Assembly: GCA_905221605.1 (NCBI GenBank)
Contig: CAJNDS010002316.1
Location: 16,001 to 80,000 of the forward strand
DNA from: Symbiodinium natans
Lineage: Eukaryota; Sar; Dinophyceae; Suessiales; Symbiodiniaceae
Reading direction: 5' to 3'
Length of the DNA stretch: 64,000 bases
In this document: positions 35,261-45,562 of the stretch, in pieces
How positions within the stretch are numbered: the first letter of the stretch is position 1
Layout: every line of letters begins with the position of its first letter
The notes under the pieces: model-generated
Told to the model about the DNA's origin: nothing
Seen by the model: only the letters and a program-made list of their open reading frames with translations
Databases searched by the model: none
Made by a program: the position numbers and the translations under genes

Positions 35261-36911
35261 CCCGCTAATGAAGAGCGACCGACATTCCCCTGATGGGTTA
35301 GGTGAGGCTTTGGAGGCGGGTACTGGTAGGCAGGAAAGGCAAAGGCTGCCAGGGCTTGTTGCACACGCATGGCTAGTCCATCATCCCAGTATTGACTGAG
35401 GCCCAACGGCGTGACCTTTATGTCTGCGGCGAAGAGAGGCCACGGCAGATCCGCCTGGGCCAGCCAAGCATGCGCAGCGGCAGCAAGAAGAGCAAGCGGC
35501 CCAGTTGGGGTATTGGGTCGACTGCGCCATTTCGGGGTGGCCCTGCAGGAAGATAGGGCATCTTTCTTCCAAAACATGAGGACCCCAGGGAAGAGCTGGA
35601 GCCGCACTGGTCCACTGCCCTTTTTCCCAACAGAGGCCCACAGAGGGACGGTGTCCCCGTTGCCCCAGACCGACTCGGGTAGAGTAGGCAGCCGTACCAC
35701 ACTCCCCCACTGCGGCAAGATGTTTTTGCCTTTGGCACCATATCCATGCACAAAAGGAGGGGGTAGAACCTCGGCGTATCGTTCGCCATGAATAAGTCAG
35801 GACCAGGTAGGATTGCCAAACGGGAGTGCGAGCCGCCGTAACCCATGAGCAAGGGAAGAAATCCCTGTTCATATGGGCCTTGTCCCCATGTTTTGACCCC
35901 TCTGACCTGCCTGACTGGGGAGGCGCCAAACTGGATGTCTGGCTCTGGCCGGCCAGCAGTAAGGTCGGCCGCTTTCCACGCAACCTCATGTATGTATCTT
36001 CCTAAAAGTGCCCACGCAAACACAAAGTCAGAGTGCTTGTGAGCAGTGGTTCCGGCAAGAGGGGTGTTGCGTAGACATTGCCGATAATGGATCTGGTCCA
36101 ACGGCACCTGCTCATGCATACCAGGCAATGGAGTGGGCACTTCACTGGGCATGATGACTAGCTGCAGGGCTCGGCTCAACGCAGTACCAATTGAGGTCAC
36201 CGCACTAGCGACGTTGCCAGGGATGCAGAAGCGAGGGGGCCGGGGATGTTTGCCGTCCGGAGCATTCGGGTAGAAGAGGACCAATCCCCCATTTGCTTCG
36301 AGCTGGTCCTCGGACGCACAAACCATGCCAATTGAGTTTGGCGATCGGGCCCCACACGGTATGGACCCGTCCGGCGAGCAACTCCACGGCGAGGCTGGAA
36401 GCGAGCCACAGGGCTGTGTCTCGTCCGTCTCGACTTCCATGCTGCCCAGTGACTCCGTCGAGAGGGTATTGGGCAGTAGATCGAGGACTGCAAACCTTCG
36501 CAGCTCTTCTGCTTCCCACCTGGCAGTGAACAAGGTGTCATGGTCAAGCAACATCAAGACCACCCCTGGCGCAAGGACTCTGAGGACTGCCAGAATTTCG
36601 GGCCCCGCCCACGTAAAGTGCACAGAAGCTAGCCCCGCTTCCTTGGTGTTAACCAAGATGGGAAACCACCTCTCCTTAAACGGGCCTTCCCACTGCATGC
36701 GTGCTACCAAATGCCGGACAAAGTAGGGGAAGTGCGGAATAGACAAGAAGCAGCGACTATCCGTGACCAAGAGCAGGACATGGGCTCCTGCGGACTCAGC
36801 AGCCCGGAGCTGTGGAAGTAGGCAGCCGAGTAATGCATTGTAGTCAATCTCTGGGTGGAGACCTTGCGGCTCAGGCGGTTCGCCGGAAATGGCTCCCGAG
36901 GCCAGTTTCAA
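35257..36911 (-). pseudogene. Upstream region of the same large gene, with frameshift
   Basis: The frame holds AHVLLLVTDSRCFLSIPHFPYFVRHLVARMQWEG, then APGVVLMLLDHDTLFTARWEAEELRRFA. LDHD in that setting recalls the DxD metal site of glycosyltransferases, but this is only a hint. Near 35,745 the coding frame changes (to HGYGAKGKNILPQWGS ...), then continues to 35,257, ending 3 bp inside the next ORF. Probably part of one long ancestral protein with the helicase. Confidence 0.5.
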
Positions 36912-37732
36912 TGGCAGTACGCCGCTAGGGGTGGGCTCAGGGAAATTCTGATTACTTTATCCTCAGGCTCCTGAGGCCCCGGCGCATGGTCAGCACTGAG
37001 AGTGCGAAGCTGGCATATAGCCTGCATTGCGGTCGCCGCAAGGACCTGTGGACCTGGGTAGCTAGGGACCTGCCAAGGTGGCAGGTCGGCTGCAACTGGC
37101 GCGGGAGGTGGCCTCCCATGTGGAATTCGCGGCTCGATCCTACTGACCTCACCCACTGGGTATTCTCCAACACGTGGAGGAATCGGCGGTATGGGAGGGC
37201 GAGGACTATTATCCGGCCAGCAGACCCTAGGTGGATTAGGTGATGGAGTTTGCCAGGGCCCGGGAGACAGGGCTGTCTCCCTACCCGCTCCTTGTTCGGT
37301 GACAACACTCGCCCAAGGGGGAAGGTCTATCGCGTCACCAGGCAAAGCACTGTGCGTGGACACCGCTCGCCCCATGAGGGCACTGCTATGCGGCATGATG
37401 CCGATGCCTGGCCTCCATGCATGCAGGAGAAAACAGCGAACCGTGGGTTGCCGGGCGAAGCAGACGGCGTTGCTGTTTCTCAAAAAGGCAGAATGGTCCA
37501 GACACAACAAGGGTTGTATTTCCGGCGGAAAGTATCGGCACCAACCGGCAGCATCGAGTTCGTGAGGCAGGATGACGCCGGCTTGCATCTGCCTGGTCAT
37601 TGCGATATCACTGGTCCCTAAAGTGGCAAGTGCAGTGAGTTGCCCTCTCCTGGCAACGTGGACTTGGAGCACTTGCGCTCCAACCCGGATCGCGTACGGT
37701 TGACAGGCATACGACTCCATGGCATCACTCAC
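36908..37732 (-). CDS. Proline-rich ORF of the same gene
   Basis: An ORF of 274 codons, with a first half CRYFPPEIQPLLCLDHSAF ... RQPTVRCFLLHAWRPG that looks folded. The second half is rich in Pro (PRPPIPPIPPRVGEYP) and likely disordered. It ends where the LDHD-containing frame begins. Function unknown. Confidence 0.45.
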   Translation of the reverse strand: MSDAMESYACQPYAIRVGAQVLQVHVARRGQLTALATLGTSDIAMTRQMQAGVILPHELDAAGWCRYFPPEIQPLLCLDHSAFLRNSNAVCFARQPTVRCFLLHAWRPGIGIMPHSSALMGRAVSTHSALPGDAIDLPPWASVVTEQGAGRETALSPGPWQTPSPNPPRVCWPDNSPRPPIPPIPPRVGEYPVGEVSRIEPRIPHGRPPPAPVAADLPPWQVPSYPGPQVLAATAMQAICQLRTLSADHAPGPQEPEDKVIRISLSPPLAAYCH

Positions 37733-38244
37733 CGAACATGGCAGGCCAAACTCATGTGACTACCCCACAGGCAGCGGAGAACCACGAGGCAACCTCCAGA
37801 CACCAAGATCCCTGGAAAGCCCTTACAAAAACAAGGGAGGGACTCAAGGAAAGGGAGGACCAAACAAAAAGCGCAGCACACAGGAGAGAAGAAGCAGAAA
37901 GGCGAGAAAAAACCAGTCAGGAGCGTTACAACCCTCTACACAATGGGTTCCTCGTTCAGTCAGCCAGCCACCCTTAGCTTGAGCCAGGGCACATCCAACG
38001 CGCAACCTGAAAAGGGATGCAGCGTGTCATCGCAGGTGGCTGTTACTTGTGGCTGCAATGTGCTGCATGTACAAAGCAATGACCTGGAGACGATGGCATC
38101 CTTTACTTTGTCCGTGCACAGTAGTAGCACCAGAATGCAGGCGTACCTCGGTTGCTGGTCTGTTTGTAGCGGCAACACAAGGGCCGGCGCGCATAAATCG
38201 ATTAAAATGGAAAAAGGAAGGCACTCTCTACCCTGCCCCGACGA
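37733..38244. other. Gap between coding segments
   Basis: No frame here has the look of its neighbours. It could be an intron or decayed coding sequence of the same minus-strand gene. Confidence 0.4.
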
Positions 38245-39234
38245 CTACTCCGGGAGCTCGATATGGTCCGCCAGCAGCCAATCAGGATCGCTCAGCAATG
38301 CAGGCCACACCACATGCTCCGGGTCCTTGCCGATAACCGCCTGGCGGATTGTGAGGCCGGGGGCCCAGGGGTACTGCGTGCGTCCGTAGCCCTTGAAGGC
38401 GGTAAAGTGTGAGTCTTCGGAAAGGGCTTCTGTGACAGGAGGCACGCGATGATTGCCCCGCACCGAGTAGCACATCCGAAGGTGGTGCTGAAAGGTCTCT
38501 ACGTCCTTTCGTCCGCCATAGACTAAAATTCGTGTCTCCCCGCCCGTTGGGGCTGGCAGCAAAGAAGGCAGCCTAATGGGGCCCATGCAAACACAAGCCC
38601 GGAAGGTCGCATGGGCCTCGGAAATTGCAATCTGGTAGGTGATGGTTCCTCCAGAGCCAAGGCCCATGAGATATGTGGGCAAGGAGATGCGGCAACCTGG
38701 CTTTCAAAAAGGCCGTCATTGCCTGCGCATGGCCTGTGGCGGGACAAGCAGGCTCACCGCCTGCCTGGATGCTGCCTGACGGTGCTGCCTGGACCAAGGC
38801 AGTGTATACAATGGAAATTCTACCGCTCCTACTGGCCGTCCAACGTGATGCGAGCCCTTCCACAGATACTCGATGGCCCCTTGCCAAGGCAGTGGGTGCA
38901 TATTCTCCACATAGAAATGTCCACAACCAGGGAGGAGGAGCACTATCGAGTTGGCTTCCCCTGCATCCGCACTCGGCCGGGATACAACAAAGGGGAGGGT
39001 TGAACTGCCATGGCTCGCCGTAATCCAGGTGTTTTCACGCCCAGCTATGAGCGGAGGGGCGACCAATGGAGGAGGCTGCAGGTTCTCCAGGCCAAGGGGC
39101 TCTTGCAATGCCATGGCGAAGAAGAGGCAGCCTACCCAATTGATGGGGCAAGGTAGAGGAAGACTGGGCAGTCTTGCCTGAGAGCCGTGCCGTCCAGCGC
39201 AAAGAATGTCACACAACAACAAGCTTGCTCCCAA
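38245..39234 (-). pseudogene. Second alpha/beta-hydrolase-like segment, split by a frame change
   Basis: The upstream frame has IVLLLPGCGHFYVENMHPLPW, like the first beta strand and oxyanion loop of an alpha/beta-hydrolase. After a frame change near 38,700 the next frame has YLMGLGSGGTITYQIA (nucleophile-elbow-like GxGSGG), RILVYGGRKD (acid position) and EDSHFTAFKGYG (His position). The order fits the fold, although the nucleophile motif is unusual. Same strand as the helicase, so likely the same ancestral protein. Confidence 0.45.
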
Positions 39235-39412
39235 CTTCCCCTGACTCAGCTCCCTTCAGTTGGAGACTACATCAGCAGTATAACATGATCAATGGTTGCA
39301 ACTTTCCAAATCGGTCAAGACAACAGCAAGACATTACAGGAATGCCGCATGACCATGGATAACGACCGATGTACTAGGCCGCCGTTTGTTCCGTATTCGC
39401 ACAAGGTCAGCG

Positions 39413-40105
39413 TTAGATGTCACTATCCGAATGCCGATTGTCCTCAAGCAGATGCATGGTCTCGTCATCTAAATGCTCGAGAATGTCGGTAGCAATACGT
39501 TCATCGAGGAAGCACGCTACCCACTCCAGAATGACGGCATTATCATTGGGGACAGCATCGGACATCGCTTGCAAAAGCAAATTGACTTTATCGGCAGTGA
39601 AACGCCATGCAAGCAAAAGATGCTGCTCCAAATGCGCTTTTATGAGGTAAATTGGAAAATCTTCCTGGCGATGCACAATGATTGGCCTGGCCCAGGCTAA
39701 AAGGGCATTCTGCTGTGGTCCAGGCGGACGTCTGAACATAGCCAGTAACGCCCCGTACTCCTGGGCAAGCTCGTTCCTCAAATCCTGCGAAAGATCTCGA
39801 AGGTGGTGTGCAAGCCAGGCACGATGACCTCCAACAGAGTGCGCGAGTTCGGCCGCAGCAACCATGGCGAGGGTCCGTTGATTAGGACGTCCTTGGGCTG
39901 CCGAGGCATCGCGGATTCCTTGCAGTACGAGGAGCTTGGTGAGCGATATCCAGCCAGCACTACAAGTGTGGCCGTGGCCTTCGAGGATGGGCTCGCTGGA
40001 AAAGATCTCCGGGTGTTCGTAAGGGTAGCATCTTTCCCAGTCACTGTCGCCATCTCCATTGACAGCAGTGTAAAGGCTGCCACCAATGACCAACGAAGCA
40101 GCCAT
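39413..40105 (-). CDS. Helical ORF of the same gene
   Basis: A 230-codon frame: TLAMVAAAELAHSVGGHRAWLAHHLRDLSQDLRNELAQEYG ... LIKAHLEQHLLLAWRF ... ILEHLDDETMHLLEDNRHSD, predicted mainly helical. No known family. The acidic end precedes a gap with no clear frame. Confidence 0.5.
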   Translation of the reverse strand: MAASLVIGGSLYTAVNGDGDSDWERCYPYEHPEIFSSEPILEGHGHTCSAGWISLTKLLVLQGIRDASAAQGRPNQRTLAMVAAAELAHSVGGHRAWLAHHLRDLSQDLRNELAQEYGALLAMFRRPPGPQQNALLAWARPIIVHRQEDFPIYLIKAHLEQHLLLAWRFTADKVNLLLQAMSDAVPNDNAVILEWVACFLDERIATDILEHLDDETMHLLEDNRHSDSDI

Positions 40106-40226
40106 GCCGGGCAGTTAGTTCGGGGAGGGCAAGCGGGCGCCTGCTCCTGTGAGCCTTGGCGGCACAGAACAAGGGGGCAAGTTAGCGGGTAATACCATCA
40201 CTCCTTTATGTTCGCGGCTGAGAGGG

Positions 40227-41090
40227 CTATGAGCCACAGGAACAAACTGTCAATCCATGCGGGGGACTAGGGCGTGTGAGTGCGGGCGCACTTTTTTGCG
40301 AAATCCTGACAAACGCATTAAAGCCAGGTTGCTGTGCTGACCTGGCAGTTTCCAAATTCGTGTGCCTGGCAGCCTCCGCCCAGGCCTTCAAGGCCTCCTG
40401 CGACACCTGTCCGTGGACTTGGAGAAGTTCTTGGGGGTCCACCGCATATTTGGTTGCGGGGCACGTGGGCAGCTGATATGCACGACCGGCGAGAAAAGCC
40501 ACCATGGCTGCAGGAGGCACATTGACCTGTAGGTCTGTAATGCGATTGTCCGTCTTGGAAGCCCAAGACTACAGGCAGCCCGGCTGCTCGTCCCAAGGGA
40601 CCCTTTGGTGAGACTCAAAAGCTAGCAAAAGCGCCCCCAACCAGTAGTCTGGGTCGGAGTAACACAGCATGGCCGGAAAACTGGCATTGCTGACCTCTGG
40701 CACATCTGCGACAGCAAAGAAAAGATCAGCGATGTACTGGGCTGTAGTCAGAAACCCATACCCGACCAAAGAATCCGACAGCCTGGTTTTATCCAGCTGT
40801 GGTATTTGGCATGCTAGTATGTCCGCCAGATCAATGTGCTGTAGCGCTCCTGAAAGTCGCGCACTGCGTGATGATGGGGTCATAGATTTTCAGGTAGGCC
40901 GCCGGGAAGGTCTCAGGCAGATGGAGGAGGGTGTCTGCAATGTCCAGTAAGGTGTCCGGTTCCTGGAGCTGGTGTGGCAGGAGCAACTCTTCATAGGTCC
41001 TATACGCTCGAAGTTGTTGTCCATGCGTCGTCAGATGAGTCGAATCATGCAAGCACATGTAGGGCCTGGGCTTCACGCTCCTCCCAAAAT
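40227..41090 (-). pseudogene. N-terminal pieces of the same gene, several frames
   Basis: Three successive frames: RAYRTYEELLLPHQLQEPDTLLDIADTLLHLPETF (about 40,850-41,030), ILACQIPQLDKTRLSDSLVGYGFLTTAQYIADLFF (40,650-40,830), then MVAFLAGRAYQLPTCPATKY (40,380-40,510). Frame changes show decay or short introns. Sequence before 41,090 is tandem repeat, so the protein begins about here. Confidence 0.45.
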
Positions 41091-41400
41091 GGAAGATAGG
41101 TCTAAAACGTAGCCCCCTATCATAGACGTCGATAGACCCTATAGAGACCCCTATGGTTTTGGGATAGAGTCCTATTCCCTGAGCCTTCCCCGTCCGTGGT
41201 GGGACCCTATACATAGGACCTGTCCGTTTATGCATAGACACCTATGCATAGGCCCTATGCCTTTTCCAATAGACCCCTATGCATAGACCCTATCCCTGCC
41301 TATACCACCCCCCTATGCGGCATAGACCCCTATCCATTTTTGATAGGCCCCTACCCCCCTCCGGATAGACCCTATCCACAAACCCATAGACCCCTATGGT
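41091..41400 (+). repeat. CATAGACCCCTATG-type degenerate repeats
   Basis: Units resembling CATAGACCCCTAT and CCTATGCATAGG recur about twenty times. The same family occurs in reverse orientation at 59,262-59,530. Confidence 0.8.
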
Positions 41401-41426
41401 AACAAATGTATCACTTGTGCTCGAGC

Positions 41427-42085
41427 GAGAGTTTAGGGTGTAGGGTTTTTGTAGGGTTTTGGGGGGGTTCAGAGTTTAGGGGTTTTTAGGGTTTAGGATT
41501 TCTTGTTCAGGCCTCAGAGCTTTTTAGGCTTTAGGGGTTTTCGGGTTTCGGGATTAGGGAGGGTTTCGGGTTTTTTGGGTTCTAGGGGGTTTTTTAGGGC
41601 TTACAGATTTTTAGGGTTTAGGGTTTTTTGGGGTTTAGGGTACAGGGATTCTTCCCCGCATGATGGGTTCGAAAAAGAATTAAGCGGGGGGGTTTGGGGG
41701 GGGCGCAGCCCCCCCCCATTTGAGACACACACACACTGCTCGCATGATGGGCTTGAAAAGACATACCTCTGTTTAGGTTTTTAGGACTTAAAGATTCTTA
41801 GGGTTTGGGTTTTTTTTTGGGGTTTAGGGTTTAGGGATTTTTTCCCCCCCCCCCCCCCATTTGCAAACACCACTCGCCTGATGGTTCGAAAAAGAATTAA
41901 GGGGGGGGGTTGGGGGGGGGGGGGGCCCCCCCCCCCCATTTGCGCACAGAATGCTCGCATGATGGGCTTGAAAAAATATGCCTATGCTTAGGGTTTTTAG
42001 AGTTTAGGGTTTTCGGGGTTTGCTGTTGAGAGTATTTTAGGGTTTAGGGCAAGGGGTTCTTAGGGTGTAGGGCTTATGGGGTTCC
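41427..42085 (+). repeat. Degenerate TTTAGGG array, left part
   Basis: Imperfect telomere-like units (TTTAGGG, TTCGGG, GGTTTTTAGGG) broken by homopolymer-bearing blocks. It is the left flank of the DIRS insertion, and the same orientation resumes at 58,063. Confidence 0.85.
41650..41985 (+). repeat. Duplicated block with long G and C runs
   Basis: Three related blocks share GCATGATGG and TTCGAAAAAGAATTAAG. Two of them carry runs of G directly followed by runs of C (about 41,691-41,717 and 41,901-41,938, the latter about 13 G then 14 C), which are near-perfect hairpins. A run of about 16 C lies at 41,845-41,862. Confidence 0.85.
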
Positions 42086-42293
42086 GCTTACTGTTCGCGA
42101 GCGAATGGTGTTTTACCGCTTGCTTCCATATCGGCTCTTCGAAAAACGGTGTGGGCCGTTTGTTCGTGGTTTGCAACCCAAAAGGTTTCTGTTGCTTGTC
42201 ATGCTTGATTTTACGAACAGCAATTTGCGGAACTTAGCTTGCTGGAGATCTGTGTTTGCAGCGCTGGCTCCACAGCTCAGTGCAAAATTTTGA
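42086..42293 (+). repeat. DIRS repeat A1
   Basis: 208 bp, identical by eye over its whole length to A2 (57,432-57,639). The identity suggests recent insertion. Confidence 0.93.
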
Positions 42294-42379
42294 GGCTGGA
42301 GGCCGCATTCTAGTCTAGTGGCTCCTACCCAGGTGCTAAGGCTTTAGTTTCGTGCAAGCTTCCCGCGATCGGGAGGTGG

Positions 42380-42691
42380 ATGGACATATCTGCATCAAGT
42401 GCCTCCACATCGTCATCCGACGATTCTCGAGTGCCTGTGCCGTCCTTTGTCTTTGCGCCTGTTCGCATTCGACCCTTGCACTATCACGTGCCTGCCCTTC
42501 AGCGCCGTCTTGAGGCGCCGCCTGATATTCTCAGCTACATTGTTGAGCCTAGCTTCCGTGGCCTCCTCATTAGTCGGAGTGAAGGGGCCAGGTTCCTTCT
42601 CTGCCTCACGGTGTCTGACTGGAATCGGTTTGGTGCTGCTGCCCATTGGGTGCAGTCGTGTTACCGCCAGCTGCTTCCTCTCCCAGGTTGA
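42380..42691 (+). CDS. Small ORF ahead of recombinase
   Basis: 103 codons from ATG 42,380, ending 15 bp before the recombinase ATG. Ser/Asp-rich start, then VPSFVFAPVRIRPLHYHVPALQRRLEAPPD. No known family. It could be a leader ORF or the first exon of the recombinase. Confidence 0.4.
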   Translation: MDISASSASTSSSDDSRVPVPSFVFAPVRIRPLHYHVPALQRRLEAPPDILSYIVEPSFRGLLISRSEGARFLLCLTVSDWNRFGAAAHWVQSCYRQLLPLPG

Positions 42692-42705
42692 CTCGTTTTG
42701 CTGCC

Positions 42706-44098
42706 ATGTCTACTGACAGTCTGCCGGATATAATGGGGGATGATGGTTCGGTTGGCCTTGTCAGCGAAGATGATGGACCACCAGTCCTTCCTATTGCTCA
42801 CTTGGAGTTGCCTCCCTTTGGGCCTAGTGTGCAGTCCTCTGGACCTTTGTTCGTGTTGCCAAGGCCGTCGGATGCGGAAGATGATGCCCTAGATTGGGGA
42901 GATGATAACTCCCCCGTCTCAGCGATGGAAGACCTCTTGGTTGAAGTCGACCCTGGCATGTCTGAGCTCAGCTCTGAGCATACTTCATGCAAGTCATGTG
43001 TGCGTGATGACCTGCCGAGCCAGTCCGAGGAGCACGACGCCTCAGAGGCTGACCCTCAATTGTCCGAGACTGAGAAACTTCCTGTTGACGAGCCCCCGTC
43101 AAAAATGGCCCGTACCGTGGGTGATGTGTTCGCCGACAACTTTGTGCGTTTGGCGGATGGGGGCATGTCTGATGTTGTTTTGCCTTGGGAGCTGCCTGCT
43201 GTCAGTGCAATCTTTGGTGAGTCCTCGGTGTTTTCTGAACTCAAAATGCCAACCCTTTCAATGCGTGAGACGGGGATCTGGACCCCTCAGTCGCCTCCGT
43301 GCGATCCTTTCGCTTCCTTGGATGAATCGGAGGAGCCGTTCGTGTCTGGTGACCTCGCGTCCAATGTTTTCAAGGTCCTCTCTGATGTGGACGTTGATGC
43401 CCAGCAAAGTAAAGCAGTGAGACTTGCAGTTGATAAGTGGGTTGTTATCATGCGTAGAAATCGCAAAATGCATCCGGAGTGTGAGGTTGATCCGCTGGCC
43501 TTGGAGGCGTGTATTGGGTCAAGGGCTGCAGGAACTGCCTCCAAAAGGGCGGGTAGCATCCTCACGTTCCTGAGGTGGTTTGACACAATTGTTGGTGCCA
43601 ACCTCGACCCCTTTACTGACGACATGTTCTGGAGGTACATGCAGTTCCTAGATGGCTCGCAAGCCCCGCCCTCCAAAGCTTCGTCCTTCTTGTCGGCTTT
43701 GCGTTTTGCTTACTTCGTGATGGATGTTACTAACATCCCTAACAAGCTGAGTCGCAGGTGTGTTGGTGCGGCTGAGCGTATGTTGGCCAACCTTGGGGAT
43801 CTCAAGCAAGCTCCCCCGCTCACTGTGGCGCAGGTCCGCACCCTTCATTCACTGTTGCATGGACAAGGTACCTCGGATTGGGATCGGGCCTTTGCTGGAT
43901 ATTGTCTCCTGTGCTTATATGCGCGTGCTAGACAATCTGACTTCCGTAAAGTGGCATACGTGGACGTGGATGGAGAGGGTCGTGATGGCTACGTTGTAAT
44001 CCGAGTCAAGCAACATAAAACTGCCAGGGCAGCCAGAAGAGTTGCTCAGCGACGAGGCGGCGTATGCACGCCTTGCCTGCTGCATTGGCTCCAGGTGC
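42706..44098 (+). CDS. DIRS tyrosine recombinase, N-terminal half
   Basis: From ATG 42,706 an acidic N-terminal region leads to a helical core-binding region (KRAGSILTFLRWFDTIVGANL ... PPSKASSFLSALRFAYFV). The first half of the catalytic domain follows, with YARARQSDFRK holding the first catalytic Arg, and VIRVKQHKTARAARR the beta hairpin with Lys. It runs into a stop just past 44,098, at the inversion breakpoint. The remaining catalytic residues are on the other strand at 44,718-45,562. At the breakpoint the plus frame (GTG C) and the inverted half join in frame. Confidence 0.8.
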
Positions 44099-44284
44099 GG
44101 TAGTGGTGCAAAAGGCATTGAACGCCGACTCGGGAATGACCTGTCCCGGCTGGCCCACAGCATAAGCCAGGTGGCCCAGGCTAGTAAATCCACCAACTCG
44201 AAGCTCAGCTAACACAGCATCGGGGCACTTGATCTCGCGGGCGCGCTGGAGGAAGTGGGCCTCAGACTCTATCAAGGAAGACAT
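44099..44284 (-). CDS. DIRS Gag-like protein, N-terminal fragment
   Basis: ATG at 44,284 (minus) begins SSLIESEAHFLQRAREIKC and continues AELRVGGFTSLGHLAYAVG ... SAFNAFCTTTA, then meets the breakpoint. This resembles the start of the Gag-like ORF seen in dinoflagellate DIRS elements. The rest of the protein is on the plus strand from 45,563. The 44,285-44,717 stretch between gag and recombinase shows no gene. Confidence 0.7.
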
Positions 44285-44717
44285 GGCACAGGAAGCTACG
44301 CAGTCCAATCTACGAAGAAATCACCCTTGAACACCGCCAAAGAGCAACACCAAGAAGACACAGAACAAACACCTCACATCAAAGTACATCAAGTGACATG
44401 TCCGCTTTCAACTACTACGAGCCTGGGTTGAAACATCGCATTCACAATGCACCACACTCATGTTGCATGCATGGGCCCTGGGCCCCTAATGCCTATAAAG
44501 CCCCTTGGCTAGGCATTGGCACCATGTGCCACAAGGCTCATAAGGGACCATGTCCTTGCCTTGAATCCAACACTCCGACATTTAGCCGGCAACAGCACAT
44601 ACTGCAGCCCACATTGCCTCACATTAGCCCCTGGGCACACAAGTCGCTACCATGTAGCAAACTCTTTTCTTCATCACAGCGATCAGAAACGATCAAACGT
44701 CCTCCCGCCACAACACG

Positions 44718-45562
44718 TCATAGGTTGCGCTTACATGTGCGACATTCAGGATTCATAAGATCCTCCTCTGAAGGCAAGACATACATAGCCGTGCGCGGAC
44801 GTCCACACACTAGAATGTTGTCGCCATAGGCATGATGAAGAACTCCAGATCTGGAGTGTTTCACCCATGTACCAGTGCCTTGCACAGGGTTCACACCGGG
44901 AACAGACACACGGGCATCAACACGCACAGGACCCCGCGACGCTTGTGAATCACTTGATCCTGATGACTCACTCGAACTATCTGAGGACGATGACTCTTCT
45001 TCACCTGAGCTTTCAACCTTGATCGCAGGTGCCAAGGAGGCGGCAGAGTGAGCCTGAACAGACACCACACTTTTGCTCTGCAACGGCCCGCCAGGTGGAG
45101 GCGGTTGAGGAGGGAAAGCCCACATTTGTCCCCGGGCTGCATCCGGAGAAAACTCAAGCTGTCTGATGGCATCCAAGACCGTTTCCAGTTCCCGCACGGG
45201 CCCCATGCTTAGCTCAACAGAGTACACAGCTTCCGTTCCTTCAACAGCTGTGACATGCCTGCCTAAGCAAGACCGCACCTCCTTCTTGGACCCAGCCTTG
45301 CTGGCCCAAGAGATGCAAGTTCTCTTCAAGCTGTGCGAGGACACCACATTATCACCAAGCGCGAGCCTCAAGAAGGCGGAAACTTCCCCCGACGTAATGG
45401 CCCTGCGAGCCAGCACGCCATTGGCCAGTGGTGGACGGAAGAGGGCAGCACCAACATGTCCTTGCAACAGAAGACCAACTTTCTCAAAGGCACACTTGCA
45501 TGATTCAAACCACTCAGTGTCCGAGATTCCCCTCAAGGGAATCAAGATTGGGAGCATTTGAG
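44718..45562 (-). CDS. DIRS tyrosine recombinase, C-terminal half (inverted)
   Basis: The minus-strand frame holds VVSSHSLKRTCISWASKAG, which supplies the His and Lys/Arg of the second catalytic box, LGRHV for the third box, and TEAVYS with the nucleophilic Tyr. A Ser-rich tail (SSGEEESSSSDSSSESSGSSD) and a Cys-containing end, PECRTCKRNL, follow. Together with 42,706-44,098 it forms a complete Arg-Lys-His-Arg-His-Tyr set. Both halves are free of stops, so the inversion is likely recent. Confidence 0.8.

Larger units (their letters stand above)
44099..45562 (-). other. Inverted segment of the DIRS element
   Basis: Carries the recombinase C-terminal half and the gag N-terminal half, both on the minus strand. 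The breakpoints carry GTGC (44,095-44,098) and GCAC (45,563-45,566). Turning the segment round rejoins both genes in frame. Confidence 0.8.

Noticed and set aside
41100-41241. Upstream extension of the left helicase-gene N-terminus
   Set aside because: It translates the CATAGACCCCTATG repeats, so coding is taken to begin near 41,090.
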